From Ailanthus altissimus (taxonomy: Eukaryota; Streptophyta; Magnoliopsida; Sapindales; Simaroubaceae), in the NCBI GenBank assembly GCA_946807835.1, contig OX327686.1, forward strand, positions 1,984,001 to 2,048,000: a stretch of 64,000 nt of DNA. The letters run 5' to 3'. The notes beneath the pieces are model-generated. The model was not told the DNA's origin. It did not search any database and saw only the letters and a program-made list of their open reading frames with translations. Of the stretch, positions 13,696 through 27,115 are shown in pieces. The translations under genes were made by a program, and so were the position numbers. How positions within the stretch are numbered: position 1 is the first letter of the stretch; the number at the start of each line of letters is the position of its first letter.

Positions 13696-16600
13696 GGCTG
13701 CTGGTTTTAATTGGTTTGTTTGTTTTTGATGGGTTTGTAGCAACAATTAATTATAAGGCCTCGCCGGAATATTCCCAGATGGGATTCCTTTTTCCGGCGA
13801 GAAATCTGAGAGATTCCAGCAAATCGGGTGAGGATCTGGGTTTGATTTAATGTTGTGCTTGTTCATATCTGAGCTTGTGAACATGGATATATACACAGAA
13901 CAAACATCCAAATGGCTTGAGTTTGAAGTTTGAAAAGTTAGAACAGCTTCGCTTGGAAATATTTGAAAGCAAATTTTTTTTTTTCTGTTTTTTTATTTTT
14001 TTATTTGTATTTTTTATACTAATTTATCTGTAAAACTATTACGAGCAAATGTTTGGTTCCTGACAACTATTATTTATCTGTAGATTGCTTGTAATGATTC
14101 GATAAAAATAAATAGAATATAAGAAGATGAATTAAAATTATGCTTTATGAAAAAGAAAAAATTTTATGTTAAGGATTTGACCAATTTGAGAGGGTTTTCT
14201 GATTTTTCAACGAAAAAAAAAAGTTATCCTTGAGTGAGGTTTGATAAAAAAAAGTCGAGTAGGACAAATGGCTATAGTTCGTCACTTACAGTATATTTTA
14301 ATAATTGTTTTAATTAAAATTAATTTATAAATTAATTAAAATATTCTCTGCAGAGGCAAAATAAAAAATTAAAGTGAGGAGAGGTAATTATTAAAATTAA
14401 AAATTATATTAAATTATAATATAATTATATAAGGGATTTTTTATAAAAATTATAAAAAAAATATTATTAAGTTAAAAATAAATTAAGGTTTGGGGACTAT
14501 AGCCCCTAGGCTTCAAGGCAGTTTCGCCACTTTTGTCAAGCATTAGAAATTTAGAAAATACAATTTCAAACAATTCAAAACTTATATCATATCTTAGTTG
14601 GAAGACCTTGCACTTATTATTCACTTAAAAGATTAATTTATTAAGTAATATTATTTATTTATTTATATACACTTAAAATTTATTTAATTTTTATTTAATG
14701 TAAGACGTGACATCTCTATTATCTAATCATATGATGCCTATTTAATTTTTATTCACAAAGCAAATTGACCCGTATTACTTATTTTACAGGGCTATGAAAT
14801 TTTATTACCCATGTGTCAAACTCTATTAAAGCTTACTTGGCCAGTTATGCTCATTCTTATTATTTTTAGAGGACTCACATTTCATAGACAATTTTCATCA
14901 AGGCAATTTTGGAGCCAACACGAGAATGAAAATTCGAGTCGACTTTGATCCAACTTGTTACGGGTCAAGCGCCTGTCATTTATTTAAAAAATTAATCTGT
15001 TAAATAATACTGTCTATTTACCTATATATATTTAAAATTCATATAATTTTTTATTCGATATGCGACGTAACATTTGAAAGATGATATGTTAATTTAAGAG
15101 TAATATCTTACATTTTAATTTTTTTTTTAATTATGAAAGAAAAATTAATAAATAAAATTAAAAGATAGTATTTGATATTAACAACTTGTTAATATTTGTT
15201 TTTTAGTTGCATTGTATGAGATTAATGATAAAATTTATATCAAAATCTTAAGAGAAAAAATTAAGTTAATATATGATATAAAAGGAGGATTACAAACATT
15301 CTAATAAGAGATCAAAATGATTTTCCTTGGAGATATGAAATTAATCCACTAAAATTTATTAATTTATAATTAGTTAAAAGTATGAATTGGCTGATGTTAT
15401 GACGATATTATATAATATATATCATTATAAAAAAAATTGATCGTTGAAATGATAATTGATATATAAAAAGTCTAAGATATCAATTCATTTTATCATATTA
15501 AAATCCTTACAATAGGTCTATAGAATCATATAGATGCTTGTCCGTATTTTAAGTCTCGATTTTATGTTTCTAGATTTCAATTTTACTTCTATAATACATA
15601 CACTAAAATAGTTTTGTTAATTAATTAGCCTTGCATCCTTAAAAGGTTTTTATTTTGTTTTTATTTTGTTATTATTAATTCTAATTATATATATTCTCCT
15701 TGCGTCCGAAAATGCAAATTTAATCTAGTGGAAGGTGAGAAATGTGATTGTAGTGACGAGTAAAACAAAGGGAAAGTTTCAAGTTTCTTCATCATTTAAA
15801 ATGTGGAAACTTACACGAAATCTATGTCTTTGGCTTCAAGCTTTACATAATACAAACTTCCCTACATGCTTGACACTTTATTTAATTTGCAAGTTTTTAA
15901 AAATAATTTTGGGTTGAATTGTGTTTTACATGATTAACTTTTTTAAAAAAAAAATTTATATGAAATTTTGTTATACTATTGAAATCATTGTAAGACAATT
16001 TCATATATATGTGTGTGTATTTGGACGTAATAGTGTTTAAGTTTATTTAGATCAATTAAAAAATTAAACTTTTGCATAAAATAAAGTACTTGAAGTGTTT
16101 TTAGAGAGATATTATAAATTAAAGTAGAACGCATAATGTTATATAACATTTTTTTATATCACAATATCAAAATTAGGTAAATATTTTGCCATCGGTTGTT
16201 GTTGCGTTTACATCGATTGTTGCCATTTTGACAAAGCAACCTCCCTCGTTGTCGACCATTTGTTATAATACAAATTTCAATGTTCATTGCCAATTATCGC
16301 TATCAGTCATCACTGGACAATAGTCATTGTCTATCGAATAAATACTATTTACTGAAAATTGCTTAACCTTAATTTGGTGGAGACATTACTTTCGACGACT
16401 CTTTAGCCTTTTATAATTATTTGTATTTGATTGAATTTGTTGATGATTTTAGAATAAGACTATAATAAATAATATTGAATGTATAGTAGGGCACTATAAT
16501 TCTCCATTTGTGTGAGGTTGTTTTGTACTTCATATATAAAATTGTTTTGTACTCTTAAGTAAGGATATAAATTTTTAAGTAAAAATCTCGATTGTACGGA

Positions 16601-19600
16601 TAATTTCCCGTAATAGAGTTATATGAATATTATATAATAAAAAATTTAAATTTGGTGTATTTTAATAAAATTATATTGTGTAAAGTTATAATAATCCATC
16701 TAATTTCATATCAACAATAAATTCGTTTTGACATTTGAGATTTTATTTTTATTTATAAATGTTTCGAATTTTCTTACGGGACACGTGATAAAATCACCCC
16801 TCCACATTCTTTTTTCCTTGTAGATTATTGCAAGTAATAAAAGTTATTTTTTTGCTCTTTTTTACCTAAAAAAAAAAAAGAAGAGAAAACAAATTATTTT
16901 TTATCACAAACTATTTGATATAACTGAAATAAACTAAAATAATATGACCTCTTATTGATTTTTGTCCATGAATTTTCACAAATACAAAGTCTTTGAGTTT
17001 TGTTTTAAAAAGAAATCTGAGCACTCAAATACATAGATGGTGACATTATGCTTTTATTATTATCGTCTTTGCAAAATGGGCCGAATTTCAAGAGCCTTGG
17101 ATTTTAGAATTGAAATATCTTTTGAGGTTATCCAAAAAGCTGAAGCCCAACTCCAAAACAGGAACCAAGAACAAAATGAAAATGAGATTTTGTATGATCA
17201 AATAGCTTCTTCAAACCTACTACCCCCAATGATTAATATCAGCACTTTGATTACTGAGTTATTGGATTGGATTTGAGTTGAAATCATTTTAAATAATTTG
17301 AGAGAGTTATTCATTTTCTTTAATTGTAAAGAGTTTGTTGTTTATTTTCCTTCTGATTATAGAAGGAATATCATAGCAACATATCTAATTAACTAGTTCA
17401 ATTTGTCTAACTATTGTATTTTTTTTTTTTTACTTTTACATGCTATATTATTATTATTATTTTGAAAAAAAATTCTTAATGCTATAAGTTAAGAAGTTAA
17501 TTTCCATATTAGCTAAGCCTAGGATGTGGGTGTGCCTAAAAATGTAAGGCTTTAGAAATAGATATGCCTCAAATAATTTACAAATTAGTTTCTATTTGAC
17601 TCCATAACCATTATGATTATTTCAAATACACTTATTCTTTACCCATTAAAAAAAAAGAAAAGAAAAATGACCATTACCCCTCTCCCCTCTGTGTTTATAT
17701 ATATATATATTATTGTTTCTTTCAATTTTTTAAAATTATATAATATCCCCTTAATTAGTTGTTTTTAGTACCATTTTCCTTTTAAAAATTTCTTTAAAAA
17801 ATGAATAATTTAAAAAATTCAGAAGAGAAAATAGTACATATAAAAATATTTAATAATAATTTTTTTTTCCTATAAAAAAATGTTATGTATGATGTAATGC
17901 AAATTCACATTCACCATTGGTTGAAATGAAGGGAACAAATTGACATAATAAATAAGAAAAATTGAACAAGTTCTTGAATATTATTATTGAAATGTTCTTT
18001 GCAGTTATAGGAGCTTGTTGACATTAAAACTCTAATTGAGGACAAATTTATTTATTTAAAAAAAAAACAGGTTTTAAATTTAGATAAACTTTTACCAAGT
18101 ATGGGGAGGATTGGTCATATAAGAAACACATATGACTGTATTAGTAAAAGCTTTTTAAGATATGAAATCTATTTATAATTATAAAACTCAAATATGAGAT
18201 CCTAAATAATGAATTTAACTGAAAACATAAAATGTAAATCACAAAATGATGATGAGGGTTGATACAAGTATTATATCTTAATTTTCTCCAATGAATACAA
18301 ATATTAAATCTCGAATATCAATTAAATAACTCTCTCAAATAATTAGAGAGATTAAAACTGACTTCCTTCTCTAATAATTAAAAGAATTAAAATTGACCTC
18401 TCAACAATTAAAAGAATTAAAATTATTTTAATATTTGCTAAGATTCAAATTTTAAAATTGACATCTCAACAATTAAAAAAATTAAAATTACTCTAATTTT
18501 TGTACAAAGCCATGTACAAATTTTACTATTAAAACAAGCACATCTGGTGCGAGATCTTATTATTTTTATCTGGTAAAAAATATAAATTAAACTCTTTTAC
18601 TTTTAGTGCCGGCAAAATTTGAACTTTAAATCCTTCGTACCATCCTAAACGATTTTACCAGTTAAAATCAACTAATAATTTTCAATGGACTGGTCAGCCA
18701 ATGTGTTACCAAGATATACCATTTGGTTACAAGCTTTGTGCGATTAAGTACTGTCTTAACTCTATCTCTTTAATTTTCTTTTTTTTTTCTTCATGTTTTT
18801 CTTATTTCAATTTTTCTTTTAGGGACAAAATTCGTTATGTCCCTTTTTAAGTGTTATTTTTTAATTTTACTTACAAATTTTTTCTTATTTTATCATGATT
18901 TAACTAAAAATATGAATCAAAAAATAATAATAATAATAATCATCATCATCGTCGTCAACATTTCACTTAAATAGTAAACAACCGTGTCCTTTTTCTTCTT
19001 TTTTAAATGTGGAAACAAAAAAGGTACAATCTTTTGCTCTAGCTAGAAGTTTGGTGACCAAAAATTTAAATGCTGAAATATTTAGAATTTGTCATTTTTT
19101 TTAATATTACAATAAATTTTTTATATTTATAATTAAAATTCTATCGAAATATACAATAATAATATTTGTTAAGGCACAATTTATAAATCTAAATTTAAAA
19201 AATGTCAAATTTATTATATTAAAAATATAAAAAAAAATCTTCTACTATACATGTATGAGAAAAAATTCAAATATTAACTTTTAAATTGAGAGTCAAAGTT
19301 ACTTATCACTCGGTCATGTGGTGGGCAAATATTCAAAAATTGTTACCGATCAAACTTTCAAAAAAAAATTCGGGTCTTTTTGCTGTAATTAGGTGGCCTA
19401 TAATATGGATGTTAGGAATGGCCAAGAGTTGAGTTACTAAATATTCAAAAGAGTACGACAAATTTAATTGCTAAAATAAAAGTGAGTAATTGGTTAGAAA
19501 AATATAGATAGTCATTAAGTGTAGCCAATGTCATGGGTGGGGGGCATGCTTCTTTAATTCAAACCTCTATGGCCCCAAGAAGTGGTATTTGAAAATTTTG

Positions 19601-21222
19601 TAGCAATAAATTGACAAGAGATTGTAGGGAAAGCCTAAATGCAACTAGATATTACAACATGTTAAGTAATATCATCATTAATGTCATTCACACGGGTAAT
19701 TAGTTGCATCCACATGATCACAAAATAATCACAAATAAAAAAATATATTCTTCAACAATATTGATATACATCAAAGAGGATTTGATTAGAGAACCCAAAT
19801 AGAGGGTTGAATAAATCATAAAAAGTGAATAAATAATTACGCAAAATTTAGAATGAATTCATTAAAGATTGGTGGTACAAAGTAATTTTTTTTTTAAATA
19901 ACTAGTTGATGGAAATTTCTCAACTTGTTTAATATATATATATATATTTTATCATATGATTATGTTATGAATGAAATTCTATATATTAAGTACATATAAT
20001 TTTAACTATTAAGTAAGGATTCAACATTTTATATTAGTCTAATTAATAATGTGATAATTATTTTACAACACATCGTATAAAAAGTTGTTAAACGATATAA
20101 TTTTGTTCAACTTTCTTATATAAAAAGTCGATATTCTTATATTATACAAATGTTTGCATCTAATTTTTTTTTTAATTATATGTTATTTTTTTATGTGGCA
20201 TATAGGATTTTTTTTTGCCATATAAATTTAGGATTCAAATTCTTTTATAAACTACGTTTTCACCTAATTTTTATTAGCATTTGATTAGTGAAAATTTGTG
20301 ATTGTTAAAAAGAAAAACAGTAAAAATATAAATCTTAACCATCCATACTTAATACAAAATACGTGTCAAAAAATTCTTAAAAATTTACGTAAAATTTAAG
20401 AGAAGTTCTTAATTCATAAATTTATTGTATACATGAATAAATAAATGATGAATGCCCTCACATAAAAAGTTGAAGAAAACATCTCAAACATTTTTTATTT
20501 TTTTGAGATATATGGATCATTGACTCTATTAAAATTTTCTTGTAAACAACGACATTGTAGGGAAATTAATCAAATTTGTTAAGCATTTCAAATGGAAATT
20601 TATGTGGTTGGTTGAAAAAGGAGATTAACTCATAAACCCAATTGATCCAATCGACAGAATCTTATATTTTAAGTTAGAATCTTTATCCCAACTCAAATGA
20701 TCGATCAACTAATTACCCAATCATTTTCTTCCATCTATATTATACACACATTATGAAATATTTAAAAAAAAAGTTGACAACATCAATACGGGTAACAAGG
20801 TTTAATTATAAGATAAAAGAACAAATGAAAGGAATTAGCTTCTAAATTAAGGCACATAAAAGGATTAAATAATTTGGGGTTTCAATATGATTGTGATAGC
20901 GCATGCCACAATGTTAGGCGAAGACAATCAAGAAGAGACCATACGAGCCGCTTAGAGACGGCCATAAACAGCTCAAAAAATTTTATTTTATTTAACATCT
21001 TAATTGTTATTATTATTATTTTAGCCGGCTGTCTCTAATGTTGCCAGCCCTTACTCTTTTAACCCCTTTCGTTTTGCTTCCATTGCTTTGTCATTCCTTT
21101 TAAATACCTCTTCATTGAAGGACTAAGTCATATCTTAATTTCAAAAAATTTCATCATCTTCTTACCATCAACGCACAACGTAAAGCTAGCTTGTATTATT
21201 ATTATTATTATTATATTTTCAT
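13696..21222. other. AT-rich intergenic region between HHP and the AP2 gene
   Basis: The left 250 bp should hold the HHP 5' leader and promoter; the right end should hold the AP2 promoter, with a TATA-like TTTAAATA at 21098-21105. In between I see AT-rich decayed repeats. One is a direct repeat of roughly 100-110 bp at about 14610-14715 and 14965-15080. Another is a short array of AATTAAAAGAATTAAAATT-like units at about 18340-18490. The small ORFs at 15735 and 17037 resemble nothing and look random. Confidence 0.6.
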
Positions 21223-24200
21223 ATGGCGAAGTTGTCACAGCAAAATCAGAACAAAAATGCAAATGTGAACAACAATAGTAATAAGAATAGTAATGGTGTG
21301 ATCACAAAGGTGAAACGAACAAGGAGAAGTGTGCCAAGAGACTCTCCTCCTCGACGAAGCTCGATTTATCGAGGTGTCACTAGGCAAGTACTAGTGCTTC
21401 AAATGATTTGTTTTTGTAGTTGTGATTTTCTCAAGTTGCCTCCAGTATTTCTTGGGAAATTTTACTTTTGATCTCAAATGGGTTTCTTATGCTTGGTTCA
21501 GGCATCGTTGGACGGGCAGATATGAAGCTCATTTGTGGGACAAGAATTGCTGGAATGAATCACAGAACAAGAAAGGAAGACAAGGTTGATTTTCTAGCTA
21601 GAATCTTCTCTTTACTTAATTTTTTTTTCATGTTCCTTCATCAATTATGCAACAATTTTATTGATTTGTTCTTTCATTTTTTTTTCTTCTGTTTCTTGTC
21701 TATTGGTGATGTTTTTCTGGGTTTCTACTCAAATAATGCAGTCTATCTTGGTAAGTTGTATTACATGCATTTTCTTGATATGAACCCGTTCGAAATTTCA
21801 AGAAAAATAAAAATAAAAAACATTCTGAACTTCTGATTAAAAATTGTGAAATGAATTGGTTTTCAGGAGCTTATGATGATGAAACAGCAGCAGCACATGC
21901 CTATGACTTAGCAGCACTGAAGTACTGGGGCCAAGACACCATTCTTAACTTTCCTGTAAGTTCTTTAATTAACCTTCTTAAGATATACTTTATATATATT
22001 TTTTATTGAAGATTGAATCTTATAAACATTATTATTGATTCATTGTAGTTGTCAATGTACCAAAAAGAGTTGAAAGAAATGGAGGGTCAGTCCAGAGAAG
22101 AATACCTTGGATCATTGAGAAGGTAATAACAAGGTTCTTGCATCAATGAGAGGAAATTAAAAAGTAAAAAATCAAACTTAATAAATTGCAACATTTATAT
22201 CTCTCTTCATTATTTCTCTTTTTGGTTCACCACATTAATATTTGAATTTAAGGTGATATATATTTGTTAATGAACTTTCAGGAAGAGCAGTGGCTTTTCT
22301 CGAGGAGTTTCTAAATATAGAGGTGTTGCAAGGTATTCATTATTCTGCAGGTTATTATTTTTGCAAAAACATTCTCCAGATTTTGTTTATGAAATTTATT
22401 AATTATTTTGTTTCTTTTAGCCTTCATTATTTTGTTTAAATTGCACATATTATTCTTTAAAAGTTATTAAAATGCCGACATTTGCACGTTAAAAATATAA
22501 ATTTATATTATATAACTAGTAATTCAGTATTTATATTATACGTTTTAAAAATGAATTTGAGATATATAACATTAAACAATATTTAATAATAATTATGTTA
22601 TTGATAATTAGACAAGAAATTATTTCTTTTATTTTTTCTTTTTTAGTTAACATTTGTAGTAGTAAAAGCCTCTATTAATTTTAACCCTTTTAATTTACAA
22701 ATTAATAATTTCATTTTGGTTTTTCACATGTGGCAGACATCATCACAATGGTAGATGGGAAGCCCGGATTGGAAGAGTGTTTGGAAACAAATATCTTTAT
22801 CTGGGAACTTATGGTAATATGGTTAAATTACAAATATCTTAATTGACATGATAAATAGTGATATTTTATTATTTTAGAACAATGTCACATCATTTTAGAA
22901 TAAATAATATTTAGGATATAAACGCCCAATTTGTTTGCATAATTTATTAACGAACCACTTCTATATTTGTCTGCAAAGCAAATGGCTTCATTGATTTGTT
23001 TGCAAATGCAATGGAGCCATCAAATATAGTTAAAGTTAGTTAATTGGCGGTACGTAATTGGCAAACCCTAATTGAACCAAATCCAATTATTAGCATGCAC
23101 GTATAGGTAGCAATATTATAAATACTAAATCACAGTCAATAATTTGTTGGGAATGCATTAATTACTTTTTGTCAAACACAAAATTCAACATATATATATA
23201 AATAATTTAATACGTAACTCATTATACGATGAACATTTGAATATTCAGTAAAATTTTATAATATATTATAAATTATATAAAATTATAAAATTTGTAGATT
23301 AATTAGATAATGTTATGTAAAAATGTTACTCACCATATACCGTATTACGTAATTTATTAAATTATTTTTTTATATGAGTAATTTTATACTTCTTAAAAGT
23401 TATTATAAATTTTTTATTTTAAATTTATGCGTCAAATAATTATTGTGTGGCGAAATATTATATTTTTAAAATTATTTATTACATAATTTTAGTATCTAAT
23501 AATTACATAACGTATATATTTGAAATAAAAATTTTGAAATAACATTTGAGAAGTATAGTATTATTTATATAAATTTATATATATATAGGTTACACTCTTT
23601 TTTTTTTTTAAGATTCCCAATTTAATTTATACATAAAAAATGCACATCATTTTCAAGTTAACCAAACTTTTAACTAATTATGTCATTAAATTATTTGCAG
23701 CTACCCAAGAAGAAGCTGCTACTGCATACGATATGGCGGCCATTGAGTACCGTGGATTAAACGCAGTCACCAACTTTGACCTCAGCCGTTACATCAAATG
23801 GCTGAAACCTAATCATCAAAGTCACATCAATTCAGATCATCACTTTAGCCCTAATCTGCTAGGCACAAGCTGCTCATCCTCATCATCATCGACAATGACG
23901 ATTAATGGGAATTATAATCATCAAGAATTGAACTTGAGCTTCTTTAACAACAACCAAAGCACGAGTTCAACGGTCAGTGATCAGCTGACCACAATATTGA
24001 GTGATCATCAGCCAGTGAGACCAGTGAATGCCACGTCAGCCCTAGGGCTTCTCCTTCAGTCATCGAAGTTCAAGGAGATGATGGAGATGACATCTTCAGA
24101 AGCTGATCATCAGCACTGCACATCAACTCCGTTAATGGAATCTCATGATCCGTTACAATGTAGCTTCCCCGATGATATACAGACATATTTTGGTGGGTGT

Positions 24201-24299
24201 CAAGATTCAAGCAGTTATGGAGAAGGAGATAATGATGTCTTCTTCGGTGAGCTCAACTCTCTCGTTCCACCAATGTTTCAATGTGATTTTGATGCTTAG
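21223..24299 (+). CDS. WRI4-like: double-AP2 domain transcription factor, WRINKLED3/4 group
   Basis: Nuclear DNA-binding factor of the AP2 subfamily; WRI3/WRI4 relatives activate fatty-acid and cuticle-lipid genes. Exons: 21223-21383, 21502-21584, 21742-21750, 21867-21955, 22049-22122, 22282-22332, 22737-22813 and 23701-24299, giving 380 residues with consistent phases. AP2 repeat 1 spans about residues 46-114 ([21 protein letters not shown], joined across the first intron). AP2 repeat 2 spans about 149-208 ([36 protein letters not shown]). The linker [18 protein letters not shown] is typical of WRI proteins. The tail contains [11 protein letters not shown] near residue 336, which I associate with WRI4/WRI3 rather than WRI1. 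Intron 1 uses a GC donor, and exon 3 is a 9-nt microexon. The N-terminus is Asn-rich with a basic KVKRTRR patch. Confidence 0.94.
21742..21750 (+). other. 9-nt microexon (VYL) of the AP2 gene
   Basis: TCTATCTTG lies between an upstream CAG and a downstream GTAAGT. With the G ending exon 2 and the GA starting exon 4 it encodes V-Y-L of the first AP2 repeat. The same 9-nt exon is known in WRI1 and other AP2 genes. Confidence 0.93.
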
Positions 24300-24789
24300 A
24301 TGTCGTGTACTTTTATTAAAAGGGTGGTGTTAACGTGTATTCTAAGGACATAAATTGCAGAAGGCTCTTGACGCTGAGTTTTAGAAAGGATGACTAAATC
24401 TGACCACATGACTTCGAATTCATTTGATTATGGAGTCAGATTTGAATCCTCTCTAAGACTTTTGATGCTAATAGCCTTCCTCAACTTCTTGTCTCTAGAA
24501 CACATCTTAATATAATCCTTATTATTTTAAATATAAAAAATAAATGGATATGAATATGAGGGCGATCGAGATTGTGGCTGAGCTTCACTTAGGTGACAAA
24601 AAGTATGCAGCAAGAGGATGGCAAGAACATCAGGAGAAAAGATACACAGATATTTTTTTCAGATTAAGGTGATTAGTGATATGGAGAATGGAGCAATTAG
24701 AATTTAATTTGGTTCATTTATTGTAAACAAGAAAATAAGAGTACCTGTTAAATATCACCATTTTTTTTCCCTAATATTAGTAATCTCTT

Positions 24790-24827
<38 letters not shown>

Positions 24828-26523
24828 AATATGAGGAAGAAAATAATAAGTATTCTCTATATCTTTGTTCAATATGTCAATTAGAGAATAGACATTTATT
24901 TATATATTGTCATTTTTTTTGTATCAATAATAATTCAGACTCTTTTTTTTATCAATTTGAAGTAGAGTTATAATTTTTTCTCTTTATATTCCTTAATTTT
25001 AATTTCTTGTAAGATAATGAATGACTACTTTGATTAAAAAGTGATGAATTAAAAGAGCAATATTGTTCGTCTTAGACGCATAACCGTTATGATTTTACTT
25101 TTAGTATACTTTAAGGAGCACATGATATTTAAATTAGTTAAGATCGATTTTCGCTAGCAATGCCAAATCTTACAAGAATAATCATCCACACATTGAACAG
25201 AGAGAAATGATTCTAATTATTTTAAATATCCTATGAACTCCTTAAAGTATAGATAGATTTTGAGTTGCAAAGTCTTAAAACAAAATTATGATAGACTATA
25301 TGCCCAAAACAATGTTTCTGATCTTTTGGCCATTATATCTAATTATCGGGTAATTCTAATTATGGTTTATAAGTATTTTATGTCATAAGAAATGCTAGCG
25401 TCAATCACAACTTATTTGTTAAACACGCACATAATATTTATGCTAACACAATTTTATGTCCGTTAATATTTTAGCTCTAATAATTTATTTAAAAAATTTA
25501 GATGAAGTATATTAAACATCAAAGTTAATAAAACATGCAAAAAAAAAATTAAAAAATATTGTTCATTCTAATTTTGGACTACATCTAAAGTAATCAATTG
25601 TAATCTTATAAAATAAAATATAAGAGTATCTTAAATATTTTTATATCTTTAAATCACATATTTTCGTGCGATTCTTCATATAATTTCTCTCTCATAGTTT
25701 TTCTTGTTAATCTTCTACCCTCTTTATTTAGTGAACAATATTTAATTCTTTTAATAAATTGGTATTCGTATTTCTTATATAATTTAAATTTTACTTTGAA
25801 TAAGGTAAATCCAACAATGAAGCTAATTTAAAAAATATTCTAAACAGACCCAAATAAGTCTTTCTTAGATGAATAATCCAATATATCATTACCAACTAAT
25901 AGATATAAAAAAGTACATGATTTTTTTTTAAAAAAAAAATTGATAATTTAGTCTTTGATTTGTTCTTGAATTACCATATAGTTCCTAATTTTTTTAAAAT
26001 ACATAGGCTAATCTTTTTTAGGGGTAATTGAGCCTTTCATATGAACGAAAATTATAGAAAAAAGAATATCATTAGATATTTTTAAAATATAAATACCTTA
26101 TAAGTAACTTTAAAAAAAAAAAGATAAATTATGAATTTTACAAGAAAGAAAATATCAACTTATCACAATTTTTGAACTACTCAACATACTCAAACAGAAA
26201 ATTAAATACATTGCATCGTCAAAAATAAGTAAACTATACAAGTGGATGAATATTTGGTCCCTCGTTTTTTCAAGGTTCATTCTTCATATTCGAATATTTA
26301 AAATCCTAACATTGATTGAGATAACTAATGGCGGATTTGCATAGGTATTTTTGTAATTTAACCCCTCAAAATTTTAAAATTGATACTAAAATATTCATAT
26401 GATTAAACTTTAATCTAATATAATTTTTAACTTTAATATTTAGTTCCCTTCACATTAAATTTTAGTTCCGGGCTTGAAGATAACAAATATGAATCGTTTC
26501 AACATCAATACCTAGCTCTTGCA
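24300..26523. other. AP2 gene 3' flank and AT-rich spacer
   Basis: Contains the presumed 3' UTR of the AP2 gene and an (AT)n microsatellite at 24793-24824. The remainder is AT-rich with no gene, RNA or element that I can identify. Confidence 0.6.
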
Positions 26524-26822
26524 CTAAAAGGTTGAAGAAAGATCACATAAATTAAAGAGATTCTTAAAGAGCTGCATGCGATGGGTTTCCAGGTTTATAA
26601 CCACTAACAAGCTCCCGTCACTGTTGGGACTTGGTAAAGTATACACTATCCCTTCGGCTTCGATAGCAACCAACCTCACAAACACCGGCTTGCCCCCATC
26701 CAAAATTTGCATCATGCATAGGCATGCTCGCCAAGTTACTTGTAAGGAGGTTCGGGCATTGGAAACTGCTAGCCTCTCGCTTTAGAGCCATTAAATCAGG
26801 TCGTTGCTTTACATACAAGAAA
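26524..26822 (-). pseudogene. BAHD acyltransferase C-terminal fragment, copy 1
   Basis: BAHD enzymes transfer acyl groups from CoA thioesters to alcohols or amines. Two - strand reading frames together give the C-terminal portion of such an enzyme: PDLMALKREASSFQCPN, then MHDANFGWG, then GKPVFVRL, YTLPSPNSDGSLLV and LFKNLFNL. The DFGWG structural motif reads NFGWG, and a frameshift sits near 26695-26715. The N-terminal half with the HxxxD catalytic site is absent. It resembles HCT/shikimate-type members only in general pattern; no specific enzyme is assigned. Confidence 0.75.
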
Positions 26823-26834
26823 CTTTAATTTAAG

Positions 26835-27115
26835 TACTCATCATCCATTAAATGAGACGCCAGCATTTGCAAGTGCCCTAATTAACCTCTTCATAAGTAA
26901 CTTGGCGAACTGCCTATGCATGATGCAAATTTCGGATGGGGCAAGCTAATGTTTGTGAAGTTGGCTCCTCTTGTTCCTGAAGGATATAGTATTTATTTTA
27001 CTGAGTTCGAACAATGAGGGGAGCTTGTCGCTGCTTATAAGTATGGAAAGTCATCAGTACTTGCAGCTCTTTAAGAAGTTCTTTTACGAGATCTTTCTTA
27101 AGCCCCTGAATGCCA
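26835..27115 (+). pseudogene. BAHD acyltransferase C-terminal fragment, copy 2
   Basis: Near-mirror copy of the adjacent - strand fragment, in the opposite orientation. The + strand reads LPMHDANFGWGKLMFVKL followed by EGYSIYF, then a stop, then GELVAAYKYGKSS, another stop and further decay. It shares the NFGWG change with copy 1, so the two probably derive from one mutated source. The N-terminal part is missing. Confidence 0.72.

Noticed and set aside
13695..13746. Longer HHP N-terminus starting at 13746
   Set aside because: The codon there is TTG; the first ATG in the frame is at 13695.
17037..17276. 79-codon ORF in the HHP-AP2 spacer
   Set aside because: No recognisable motif, AT-rich surroundings, no splice or promoter context.
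20900..21040. Inverted GAGACGGCC / GGCTGTCTC pair before the AP2 gene
   Set aside because: Short, imperfect and separated by a low-complexity AT stretch; could be chance.
24793..24824. Regular short repeats considered as a CRISPR-like array (also at 11603 and 62773)
   Set aside because: Simple microsatellites without spacers in plant DNA.
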